From Comamonadaceae bacterium (GTDB taxonomy: Bacteria > Pseudomonadota > Gammaproteobacteria > Burkholderiales > Burkholderiaceae): a DNA stretch of 5,680 nt. The position numbers and the translations under genes are program-made. The stretch's first letter is position 1; each line of letters begins with the position of its first letter. The notes under the pieces are model-generated. The model ran no database searches, was not told where the DNA came from, and saw only the letters and a program-made list of their open reading frames with translations. This document shows, one piece after another, positions 1-5,680 of the stretch. The stretch is taken from assembly GCA_947377705.1 (NCBI GenBank), contig CANCGU010000177.1, positions 1 through 5,680 on the forward strand, given 5' to 3'.

Positions 1-180
1 GCCATTGCTGCTTGGATACGAAAAAACCGTGTCAACACCATTTACGGGCAAGTTCGATTTGACGGTCCTGGCAACTTTGGTGACGACATGATGAAAGTCA
101 AACAAGTTCAAAACGGCAAATGGCAAATGGTCTGGCCCACACAGTTTGCTGCGCCTGGTGCCAAACTTCAAGTGCGATAA
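1..180 (+). CDS. Liv-family ABC transporter substrate-binding protein, C-terminal fragment
   Basis: Only the last 59 codons and the TAA stop (178-180) are present; the gene begins left of the window. The readable tail runs from a helix (AIAAWIRKN) through IYGQVRFDGPGNFGDD to KVKQVQNGKWQMVWP. The pattern 'G.vrFd..G......v.QvqnGkw..vwP' is the typical closing segment of periplasmic leucine/isoleucine/valine-type binding proteins (Peripla_BP_6 family), where the product describes the ligand-binding receptor as adding a last beta strand. Its position 6 bp ahead of a LivH permease supports the call, as the receptor gene commonly leads such operons. The ligand-contacting residues and signal peptide lie outside the window, so ligand specificity cannot be read. 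The family call is fairly sure; the amino-acid ligand is not implied. Confidence 0.87.
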   Translation, partial: AIAAWIRKNRVNTIYGQVRFDGPGNFGDDMMKVKQVQNGKWQMVWPTQFAAPGAKLQVR

Positions 181-186
181 ATCAAA

Positions 187-1044
187 ATGAATTTCCCAAG
201 CTTCAACCTACTCACGCAAGCCATACTGTCTGGTATTTTCATGGGGGGGCTATATGGCCTCATCGGTCTGGGTCTCGGGTTGACTTGGGGGTTGTTGAGG
301 CAAATCAACTTGTCACACTTTGGGTTGGTGTTTGTGTCCGCTTACCTGAGCTATCACATGGCGACGGTGTGGCACATCGACCCTTTGCTGACCTTGTTGA
401 TTTTGCCGCCCGTTTTCTTTCTTTTTGGTGTAGGGATGCAAACCGTCATGTCGCGGTTTGTCATTTCCCCTTTTAACTCTTTGCTGGTGACTTTTGGGCT
501 CACCGTGATCATGGAGAGTGCGATTCAATTCATTTGGACGGCTGATTTCCGCCGTCTAGAAACGCATTACAACGATCAAAAGTTCACGCTCGGTTCTTTG
601 TTTATTCCAGTTCCTGAACTCATCACCTTGGTGTTAGCCATCGTGTTGTCGTTTTCTGTTTGGGCCGCAATGCGCTACACCGACTTGGGTAAAGCCATGC
701 GGGCCATGGCAGAAGATGGACCGATTGCAGTTGCTTTTGGCATCAACGAAAAATACATCTCTAGAGTGCTTGCCGGTTTTTGTGCTGCCTTGGCTGCAGT
801 GGCCGGCGTTTGCCTTGCTTTGACATTTACCCTGACCCCATCGCAAATTTTTTCTTGGGTTGGCGTAGTTTTCGCCGCCGTCATGCTGGGCGGCTTGGGG
901 AGCCCCTTAGGCCCCTTGTTTGCTGGCATTTTGATTGGTGTCAGTGAAGCTGTCACCATGGTTGTGACCGCCCCATCTTGGGCCCCGATCGTGTCATTTT
1001 CATTGCTGATCGTGATGTTGTTGTTGCGACCTGGGAAGTTTTAA
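187..1044 (+). CDS. livH: Branched-chain amino acid-type ABC transporter permease, LivH-like
   Basis: A 285-residue integral inner-membrane protein, the usual length for LivH, forming one half of the translocation channel with the LivM domain encoded next. Almost the whole chain is hydrophobic segments. It opens with a LivH-type first helix (about residues 10-37, GIFMGGLYGLIGLGLGLTWG). The middle has LLVTFGLTVIMES (99-111). The cytoplasmic coupling stretch TDLGKAMRAMAEDGPIAVAFGI (165-186) is the segment that normally docks on the ATPases, and is followed by the conserved GGLGSPLGPLFAG (235-247). The start at 187 is chosen because it lies 6 bp after the receptor stop and gives the full family N-terminus. 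No good Shine-Dalgarno sequence precedes it, so translation may depend on coupling to the upstream gene. The transported ligand is not evident; context with a dioxygenase suggests an aromatic compound as plausibly as an amino acid. Confidence 0.93.
   Translation: MNFPSFNLLTQAILSGIFMGGLYGLIGLGLGLTWGLLRQINLSHFGLVFVSAYLSYHMATVWHIDPLLTLLILPPVFFLFGVGMQTVMSRFVISPFNSLLVTFGLTVIMESAIQFIWTADFRRLETHYNDQKFTLGSLFIPVPELITLVLAIVLSFSVWAAMRYTDLGKAMRAMAEDGPIAVAFGINEKYISRVLAGFCAALAAVAGVCLALTFTLTPSQIFSWVGVVFAAVMLGGLGSPLGPLFAGILIGVSEAVTMVVTAPSWAPIVSFSLLIVMLLLRPGKF
1033..1038 (+). promoter_or_regulatory. Ribosome binding site for the livM-livG fusion gene
   Basis: GGGAAG sits 8 nt before ATG 1047, inside the last codons of livH. 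It supports ATG 1047 over the in-frame TTG at 978, which would add 23 residues encoded within livH that do not resemble a LivM N-terminus. Confidence 0.55.
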
Positions 1045-1046
1045 AA

Positions 1047-2825
1047 ATGAACAAAACTGTTGTTGGTATTTTATTGTCAGGGGGCTTGTTGGCCCTCGTG
1101 CCATGGCTAGGTTTGCCTGCGTTTTATGAGTCGTTTCTCTATCTCATCTGCCATTGGATGATTCTTGCGCTGTCGTGGAATATTTTGTCGGGTTACTCAG
1201 GCTATTTTTCGTTTGGGCACGGTGCTTTTTTTGGCATTGGCATGTACACCTCTGCAGGGTTGGCCGCTAATTTGAATTGGCCTTTTTTGTGGACGCTGCC
1301 CGTGGCCGCGTTGTTGGCTGCTTTGTTTGGCATGTTGCTGGGCTCGGTGGTTTTTCGCGTCAAGTCTGTACGCGGCGAATTGTTTGCGTTGCTGACGCTT
1401 GCAGTGACCTTCATCGTTGGCACGGTGGTGTTGAATACACGCATCGACGGTGGACCAGGTATTTATCTCAATGCGGTGCCTGTGCCTGCGTTGGGGCCAA
1501 CACCCTCTGCTTCTATTTTTCTCATGGCCCTCGCAGGGGCTGTCATCACGTTGCTGCTGGCTTACTACGTGCATGCTTCCAAATTGGGCGTCGGACTTTT
1601 TGCCATTCATGATGACGAAGATGTGGCCGAGGTGCTGGGGGTTCCAACCTTCAGTTACAAAATTATGGCGTTTGGAATTTCATGTGCCTTGGCTGGATTG
1701 GCTGGTGGAATTCACGCGTTGTTCGTTTCCTATGTGACGGCCGGAGAGGTGTTCACCATCACGGTTCCTTTGACGGTGGTGTTGATGAGTGTGCTCGGCG
1801 GCACGCGTCACTGGGCCGGGCCTGTGGTCGGGTCCGTGGTCATCACCTGTTTGATGTACTTTTTCACGGCAGGCAACAACCCCGTCTTGGGTAAGGCCGC
1901 GGTCGGCGTGATTTTGGTGATTGTGATTTTGTTTTTACCGAACGGAATTTTGTGGTACTTCGTCAACCGTCGCAAGGGTGCCCCCAACACGGCAGTCGCG
2001 CACACCTCGGTGTCTAGCGTGTCATCACATGCCTCTCATGGTGAGAACGCGGAGGAGGTGCAGGCTATTTCGCGTGCGAAGGTCTTGCAAGGTGAGCCAC
2101 ACGTCCTGTTAGAAGTGAAAAATTTATCCAAAGCGTTCAAAGGTGTTCAAGCCTTGAGCGATGTGTCATTAGAGGTCTATCGCGGTGAAATTTTGGGCCT
2201 CTTAGGCCCCAATGGCTCAGGTAAATCGACCTTCATCAACGTGGTGAGTGGCCATTACCCCGTCACGGGTGGACAGATTCTTCTTGAAGGACGTCGACTC
2301 GATGGCTTGCAAGCGCACCAAATTGCGCAAGCGGGTGTTGCACGCACCTACCAAATTCCACGTCCGTTTGCCCACTTGACGGTATTACAAAATGTTTCGT
2401 TGGTCGCGATGTTTGGCGCCAATGCACTGAGCCAAGAGCAGGCCACGCAAGAAGCTTATGAATGGCTTGCATTTGCAAACTTGAGTGACAGAGCGCATGT
2501 GCTGCCCGATGAATTGAACTTGCACCAACGCAAGTTCTTAGAGCTTGCGCGTGCTTTGGCAGGCCGTCCGCGGTTGGTTTTGCTGGACGAGGTTCTGTCG
2601 GGTTTGACGCCTAGTGAAATTAACGAAGCCATTGAATTGATTCGCAAGATCAGAGATCGCGGCGCAACGATTGTGTTTGTTGAGCACGTCATGCGCGCGG
2701 TGATGGCTTTGGCCGATCGGGTCGCGGTGTTGAATCATGGGAAATTGTTAGCTGTCGGGCCCGCCCAAGAGGTAATGAAAAACAGCGAAGTGGTGTCTGC
2801 TTATTTGGGAGGCGCACATGTTTGA
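1047..2825 (+). CDS. livM-livG: Fused LivM permease / LivG ATP-binding protein of Liv-type ABC transporter
   Basis: One 592-residue polypeptide joins two subunits that are separate in E. coli. Residues about 1-310 are a LivM-type permease with many membrane helices. It contains the coupling segment around AIHDDEDVAEVLGV (186-199), the conserved GGTR (251-254) and the typical closing LPNGI (297-301). Residues about 311-352 are a polar Ala/Ser/His-rich linker. Residues 353-592 are a LivG-type nucleotide-binding domain with Walker A GPNGSGKST (387-395), Q-loop Gln436, Walker B ending D514-E515, and switch His547. The ABC signature is degenerate: LNLHQ (490-494) replaces LSGGQ, although the following RKFLELARALA is family-like. 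The frame is open throughout the junction, so the fusion is not a missing stop at a contig edge. It starts 2 bp after livH and overlaps livF by 8 nt. Permease/ATPase fusions of this kind are known in Liv-family transporters of proteobacteria. The domain assignment is firm; the substrate is unknown. Confidence 0.93.
   Translation: MNKTVVGILLSGGLLALVPWLGLPAFYESFLYLICHWMILALSWNILSGYSGYFSFGHGAFFGIGMYTSAGLAANLNWPFLWTLPVAALLAALFGMLLGSVVFRVKSVRGELFALLTLAVTFIVGTVVLNTRIDGGPGIYLNAVPVPALGPTPSASIFLMALAGAVITLLLAYYVHASKLGVGLFAIHDDEDVAEVLGVPTFSYKIMAFGISCALAGLAGGIHALFVSYVTAGEVFTITVPLTVVLMSVLGGTRHWAGPVVGSVVITCLMYFFTAGNNPVLGKAAVGVILVIVILFLPNGILWYFVNRRKGAPNTAVAHTSVSSVSSHASHGENAEEVQAISRAKVLQGEPHVLLEVKNLSKAFKGVQALSDVSLEVYRGEILGLLGPNGSGKSTFINVVSGHYPVTGGQILLEGRRLDGLQAHQIAQAGVARTYQIPRPFAHLTVLQNVSLVAMFGANALSQEQATQEAYEWLAFANLSDRAHVLPDELNLHQRKFLELARALAGRPRLVLLDEVLSGLTPSEINEAIELIRKIRDRGATIVFVEHVMRAVMALADRVAVLNHGKLLAVGPAQEVMKNSEVVSAYLGGAHV
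2807..2812 (+). promoter_or_regulatory. Strong ribosome binding site for livF
   Basis: GGGAGG lies 5 nt ahead of ATG 2818, within the last codons of the livM-livG fusion. Together with the ATGTTTGA start/stop overlap it fixes the livF start and suggests translational coupling between the two ATPase domains. Confidence 0.7.
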
Positions 2826-3522
2826 GTTGGATCGTATTTCTGTGAGCTATGGTGCGGCGCCTGCACTGTGGGATGTGTCATTGACGATTCAACCGGGTGA
2901 ACTCGTCTGTGTGGTGGGGCCCAACGGCGCAGGAAAAACCACCATGATCAATGCGATGGCGGGTCTGCAGCCCGTCAGAGAAGGGCGCATGCGGTTCAAT
3001 CAGCAAGACATCACGCGATTACCCAGCCACCAATTTTGCGAAATGGGCATTGCCATTGTTCCCGAGGGGCGGCGTCTCTTCACACAGATGAGCGTGTTTG
3101 ATAACTTGGAATTGGGAAGTTTCATTCCCAAAGCCAAAGTGCATCGCAAAAAATCACTGGACTGGGTCTTGAGTTTGTTTCCTGCGCTGGAAGTCAAACT
3201 CAACAGCATGGCGGGCTCATTGTCTGGTGGCCAACAACAAATGGTGGCGATTGGTCGTGCTTTGATGGCGTGTCCCGATTTGTTGTTGTTAGACGAACCC
3301 TCTTTGGGGCTGTCGCCGTTGATCGTGCAAGACATGTTTCGCGCCATTCGCGAAATCAACGGGCAGGGAACTTCTGTTTTATTGGTTGAGCAAAACGTGG
3401 CGATGGCCATGAGTTTGGCAACCCGTGCTTACGTGGTGGAAGAGGGCAGGATTGTCATGCAGGGCCTGGCTAGCGACTTGATCTCTCAGCCCGAAATTCA
3501 ACGTGCTTATCTTGGTCTTTGA
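2818..3522 (+). CDS. livF: Liv-type ABC transporter ATP-binding protein, LivF-like
   Basis: A 234-residue cytoplasmic ATPase, the normal length for LivF, expected to pair with the LivG domain of the preceding fusion and power import. Visible motifs are Walker A GPNGAGKTT (34-42), the LivF hallmark VPEGRRLF (81-88) at the Q-loop region, a canonical signature LSGGQQQ (135-141), and Walker B LLLLDEP with D159 and E160. SLGLSP follows as the D-loop region. The usual switch histidine is replaced by Gln192 in LLVEQN, a replacement also present in E. coli LivF and therefore a family trait. The ATG overlaps the fusion stop by 8 nt and has a strong ribosome binding site. It ends 19 bp before the VOC gene, consistent with one transcript. 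Assignment to the LivF side of the family is secure. Confidence 0.95.
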   Translation: MFELDRISVSYGAAPALWDVSLTIQPGELVCVVGPNGAGKTTMINAMAGLQPVREGRMRFNQQDITRLPSHQFCEMGIAIVPEGRRLFTQMSVFDNLELGSFIPKAKVHRKKSLDWVLSLFPALEVKLNSMAGSLSGGQQQMVAIGRALMACPDLLLLDEPSLGLSPLIVQDMFRAIREINGQGTSVLLVEQNVAMAMSLATRAYVVEEGRIVMQGLASDLISQPEIQRAYLGL

Positions 3523-3529
3523 TTTTTCT

Positions 3530-3535
3530 AGGGAG
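3530..3535 (+). promoter_or_regulatory. Ribosome binding site for the VOC dioxygenase gene
   Basis: AGGGAG lies 6 nt before ATG 3542 in the 19-bp gap after livF. It favours ATG 3542 as the start, even though the first 15 or so residues (polar, before the first VOC strand) are poorly conserved-looking. The gap has no room for a separate promoter or terminator. Confidence 0.65.
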
Positions 3536-3541
3536 TGATCT

Positions 3542-4510
3542 ATGGCTGCTACACATAGCGTTCAATCAGGCAAGCGTCGAAATGATGTGCTGGCCGTGCA
3601 TTCGATCGACACGGTGGTGTTCACTGTGCCTGATATTGAAGAGGCGGTGAAGTTTTATACCGCCTTTGGCATGGATGTCAAACGTGATGGCAATGCCGTG
3701 AATTTATTCACGGTCGGACATTCGCACTGCTGGATGCGCGTCATTGAAAACAAACAACCCAAGGCTTTGCAGTTTTTGACGTTCGGAATTTATGCAGAAG
3801 ACGAAGCAGCATTCAAGCAAAAAATTGAGCAACTTGGGCTTGGGTGTGCGCCACATCCCTTGGCCACACGCCCGGGGCTTTGGCTCAAAGGACCAGACGG
3901 CCATCCTTTTCAGTTGGTCGTGTCAGACAAAGTTTCACCCAGTCAAAAAACCCCTGCAACACCTGCACGCGCTTTAGCGCGCCAACCTGCAGCCGCACCT
4001 GCACGCAGTCAAATTGGGAAAGTACATCCGCGTTGGTTATCGCATGTGCTGTTATTCACACCGAGTGTGTCTGGCTTGATTGATTTTTGTGAGGCTGTTT
4101 TAGGTTTACGCCTGTCAGATCGCTCCGGCGACTTGGTGGCATTCATGCATACCCCGCATGGCAGTGATCATCATCTGCTGGCTTGTGTCCATTCTGAAGG
4201 CCCTGGTTTGCACCACACCAGCTGGGACTTAGGCAGTGTGGACGAAGTGGGTGAGGCCAGCGAGCAAATGCGCAATGCGGGCTATGCCGATGGTTGGGGG
4301 GTAGGGCGACATGTTTTGGGCTCCAACTACTTCTACTATGTACGCGATCCTTGGGGTAGTTTTGCCGAGTACTCCGCTGACATTGACTTTATTTCTTCCG
4401 AGTATCCTTGGACGGCAGGCGACTACGCGCCTGAAGACTCTTTCTACTTATGGGGACCTTCAGTGCCCGAGTGGTTTGTGGCCAATACCGAACTTTCAGC
4501 AAAAAATTAA
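3542..4510 (+). CDS. VOC-superfamily type I extradiol ring-cleavage dioxygenase-like protein
   Basis: A 322-residue cytoplasmic protein with two vicinal-oxygen-chelate modules. Module 1 (about 18-128) begins HSIDTVVFTVPDIEEAVKFY and ends GHPFQLVV. Module 2 (about 162-282) carries the catalytic set of Fe(II) catechol-type meta-cleaving enzymes such as BphC and XylE. By motif position the metal ligands would be His168 (SHVLLF), His224 or His225 (GLHHTSWDL) and Glu276 (FAEYS). Second-sphere residues would be His210/211, His257 (GRH) and a tyrosine at 265/266. The segment 255-276 (GRH...YYVRDPWGSFAE) nearly matches the PROSITE extradiol dioxygenase pattern. This predicts O2-dependent opening of a catechol-like or heterocyclic diol. 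The modules are joined by a Pro/Ala-rich linker (about 131-158). It sits between livF and a RutE-like reductase in the same tight operon. The preferred substrate is unknown; other VOC activities are less likely given the full ligand set. Confidence 0.85.
   Translation: MAATHSVQSGKRRNDVLAVHSIDTVVFTVPDIEEAVKFYTAFGMDVKRDGNAVNLFTVGHSHCWMRVIENKQPKALQFLTFGIYAEDEAAFKQKIEQLGLGCAPHPLATRPGLWLKGPDGHPFQLVVSDKVSPSQKTPATPARALARQPAAAPARSQIGKVHPRWLSHVLLFTPSVSGLIDFCEAVLGLRLSDRSGDLVAFMHTPHGSDHHLLACVHSEGPGLHHTSWDLGSVDEVGEASEQMRNAGYADGWGVGRHVLGSNYFYYVRDPWGSFAEYSADIDFISSEYPWTAGDYAPEDSFYLWGPSVPEWFVANTELSAKN
3960..4006 (+). repeat. Imperfect short repeats encoding the Pro/Ala linker of the VOC protein
   Basis: The 11-mer CACCTGCACGC occurs at 3960-3970 and again at 3996-4006, 36 bp apart and in the same reading frame. 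Related CCTGCA cores lie at 3953-3958 and 3986-3991. A CGCGC-TTTA-GCGCG inverted repeat (3968-3981) lies between the two copies. The repeats encode the alternating Thr/Ala-Pro-Ala-Arg linker. This looks like linker growth by local duplication rather than a regulatory element. Confidence 0.55.
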
Positions 4511-4512
4511 TC

Positions 4513-4517
4513 AAAGG
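4513..4517 (+). promoter_or_regulatory. Probable weak ribosome binding site for the RutE-like gene
   Basis: AAAGG lies 9 nt before ATG 4527 in the 16-bp gap after the VOC stop. It supports ATG 4527 rather than the in-frame ATG at 4311, which would add 72 residues read out of frame inside the VOC gene. Confidence 0.4.
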
Positions 4518-4526
4518 CGATTCATC

Positions 4527-5114
4527 ATGACGATTTCAAAAGAAGCGATTGACCATTTGTTCACCCATGCGCGTACAGCGAATGGGTTTCTTGACAAACC
4601 TGTGCCACAGGGCGTGCTCAAGGAAATTTACGAGATTGCAAAAATGGGCCCCACGTCGATGAACACGCAACCCGCGCGTTATGTGTTTTTGACGACGCCA
4701 GAAGCAAAGTCGCGTTTGATGCCCGCACTCAGCCCGGGTAATGTCGATAAAACCCAATCGGCACCTGTGTCGGTCATCATTGCCACAGACAAACAATTTT
4801 TTGAACACATGCCGACTGTGTTTCCAAACAATCCAAATGCCAAAGGGTTGTTTGAGGGTAATGCCGCTTTGGCGGCAGGGACTGCCTCGCGCAACGGAAC
4901 TTTGAGTGGCGCCTATTTCATGATCGCCGCCCGTGCGTTAGGGCTAGATTGCGGACCGATGAGCGGCTTTGACCCCGCCAAAGTCGATGCAGAATTTTTC
5001 CCTGATGGACGATACAGCACCAATTTCATTGTGAATTTGGGCTATGGTGACACCAGCAAGTTGTTTGGCAGAAACCCACGCCTCAGTTTCGAGCAAGCGG
5101 CCCAAGTTCTTTAA
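4527..5114 (+). CDS. rutE: RutE-like malonic semialdehyde reductase / nitroreductase-family flavoenzyme
   Basis: A 195-residue protein, matching the length of E. coli RutE (196 residues as I recall it) and resembling it along its whole length. Shared landmarks are LFTHARTANG (11-20), the flavin-site stretch MGPTSMNTQPARYVF (40-54), PALSPGNVDKT (66-76), RALGLDCGPMSGFD (136-149), NLGYGDTSKL (170-179) and PRLSFE (184-189). Members are FMN-dependent, NAD(P)H-using soluble enzymes of the nitroreductase fold. RutE reduces malonic semialdehyde to 3-hydroxypropionate in the Rut pyrimidine pathway. No other rut gene is visible here. The operon instead pairs it with an extradiol dioxygenase and a transporter, so its real substrate may be another reactive aldehyde, or an enone, quinone or nitro group formed during ring degradation. 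The start at 4527 gives the family N-terminus. It stops 14 bp from the end of the convergent LysR gene. Family is certain; the physiological reaction is inferred. Confidence 0.88.
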   Translation: MTISKEAIDHLFTHARTANGFLDKPVPQGVLKEIYEIAKMGPTSMNTQPARYVFLTTPEAKSRLMPALSPGNVDKTQSAPVSVIIATDKQFFEHMPTVFPNNPNAKGLFEGNAALAAGTASRNGTLSGAYFMIAARALGLDCGPMSGFDPAKVDAEFFPDGRYSTNFIVNLGYGDTSKLFGRNPRLSFEQAAQVL

Positions 5115-5128
5115 ACGCTAGCCAACCA

Positions 5129-5680
5129 TCAGTCGTTGATGACGTCCATGTGCAGCACAGCGCGGCGCATCATGTCGGCAAAATATTCAGCGGCAGGTGT
5201 CAGCTGCAGGCCATTGCGTCTGACCAAGGCGATCGGCGGTGCGGGCAAATCCTCCTGTACTTGGATGATCTGGACATGGTCCCGTAGCAAGGGCGATTTG
5301 ATCCACTGTACTGGCACCATCATGAGCAGGTCGGAATAGACCAAGCTCACTAAAAAGGTGAGTGCGGAATGTGCCCGCACCACCAGCTTAGGCGGTGGCA
5401 AGCCATTGCTCTCAAAAAGGGGCCCGAGTTCGTCTTCTGCAACGTGGGTAATAGACGTACTGATCCATTCCGCATGGACCAAATCATGCAAAGAGGCGGC
5501 CTTGGCTAACGGGTGTCCCTTGCGACCCACGATGATGCGGGTGTTGTCTAGCAATTTTTCCTTGACCAAATCGACACCTAAATCATCGGGCACAGGGCCG
5601 ATGTAGCAGTCGATCCGACTTTCTTTTAAGTCGAGTTCGATGGTGGGATACACGGCATCGATGATGTCGATGACCACATT
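5129..5680 (-). CDS. LysR-type transcriptional regulator, C-terminal effector-binding domain (partial)
   Basis: Read on the minus strand, 183 codons and a TGA stop (5131-5129) are present and the frame is open through the right edge. The GTG at 5677 is therefore an internal valine codon, not a start. The visible part is most of the LysR substrate-binding domain, a two-lobed periplasmic-binding-protein fold. Landmarks are ESRIDCYIGP near the start, the family signature GRKGHPLA followed by LHDLVHAEWI, and a closing LTPAAEYFADMMRRAV helix. A full LysR protein is about 300 residues, so roughly the first 115, including the winged helix-turn-helix, lie outside. Its effector cannot be read. It converges on the catabolic operon with 14 bp between stop codons (5115-5128), a gap in which I see no hairpin followed by a T-run. 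LysR regulators are more often divergent from their targets, so its control of this operon is possible but not shown. Confidence 0.9.
   Translation of the reverse strand, partial: NVVIDIIDAVYPTIELDLKESRIDCYIGPVPDDLGVDLVKEKLLDNTRIIVGRKGHPLAKAASLHDLVHAEWISTSITHVAEDELGPLFESNGLPPPKLVVRAHSALTFLVSLVYSDLLMMVPVQWIKSPLLRDHVQIIQVQEDLPAPPIALVRRNGLQLTPAAEYFADMMRRAVLHMDVIND

Noticed and set aside
243..249. Run of seven G early in livH as a possible phase-variation tract
   Set aside because: It is short, arises from Met-Gly-Gly codons in a conserved helix, and the reading frame is intact. There is no sign of switching.
978..1046. In-frame upstream TTG that would extend the LivM-LivG fusion by 23 residues
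   Set aside because: The extension lies inside livH and is polar and unlike a LivM N-terminus. ATG 1047 has its own GGGAAG site and sits 2 bp after the livH stop.
1197..1610. Long minus-strand open frame opposite the LivM region
   Set aside because: The translation is His/Gln/Arg-rich low-complexity, as expected from the antisense of a membrane-protein gene, with no start signal or known motif.
2193..2212. Near-perfect hairpin TTGGGCCT-CTT-AGGCCCCAA
   Set aside because: It lies inside the Walker A coding region and follows from the codons for Gly-Leu-Leu-Gly-Pro-Asn. There is no T-run, so it is not a terminator.
4311..4526. In-frame upstream ATG that would extend the RutE-like protein by 72 residues
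   Set aside because: The stretch is an out-of-frame reading of the VOC coding sequence. ATG 4527 yields the family length and N-terminus.
5136..5606. Plus-strand open frames opposite the LysR gene
   Set aside because: They are shadow frames with no recognisable domain. The minus-strand frame has clear LysR signatures.

Overview
The window (5,680 bp, mid-range GC) looks like part of a betaproteobacterial chromosome, probably Burkholderiales. I infer this from the overall feel of the proteins and from the gene combination (liv-type ABC transporter, catabolic enzymes, LysR regulator), not from any phylogenetic marker. Genes are packed with almost no intergenic DNA. Five cistrons and a partial sixth share the plus strand in tight operon style, and one partial gene on the minus strand converges on them from the right.

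Layout: (1) 1-180, C-terminal end of a periplasmic substrate-binding protein of the branched-chain amino acid (HAAT/Liv) ABC family. (2) 187-1044, LivH-type permease. (3) 1047-2825, a natural fusion of a LivM-type permease and a LivG-type ATPase in one 592-residue protein. (4) 2818-3522, LivF-type ATPase, overlapping the fusion by 8 nt. (5) 3542-4510, a two-domain VOC protein with the complete metal-ligand and acid/base set of a type I extradiol ring-cleavage dioxygenase. (6) 4527-5114, a flavin-dependent nitroreductase-fold enzyme closely resembling RutE (malonic semialdehyde reductase). (7) 5129-5680 minus, the effector-binding C-terminal part of a LysR-type regulator whose DNA-binding end lies beyond the right edge.

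Interpretation: an uptake system of the Liv family is genetically welded to a ring-cleavage dioxygenase and a small flavoenzyme. The simplest model is that the transporter imports an aromatic or heteroaromatic compound (or a precursor of a catechol-like diol) rather than an amino acid. The VOC enzyme would open the ring, and the RutE-like reductase would act on a reactive carbonyl or nitro intermediate. The LysR protein may be the pathway regulator, but its placement is convergent, so this is unproven. The substrate cannot be told from this window. The promoter of the operon lies upstream of the left edge. No RNA genes, mobile elements, CRISPR arrays or clear rho-independent terminators were seen, and no stretch above 20 bp is free of genes.
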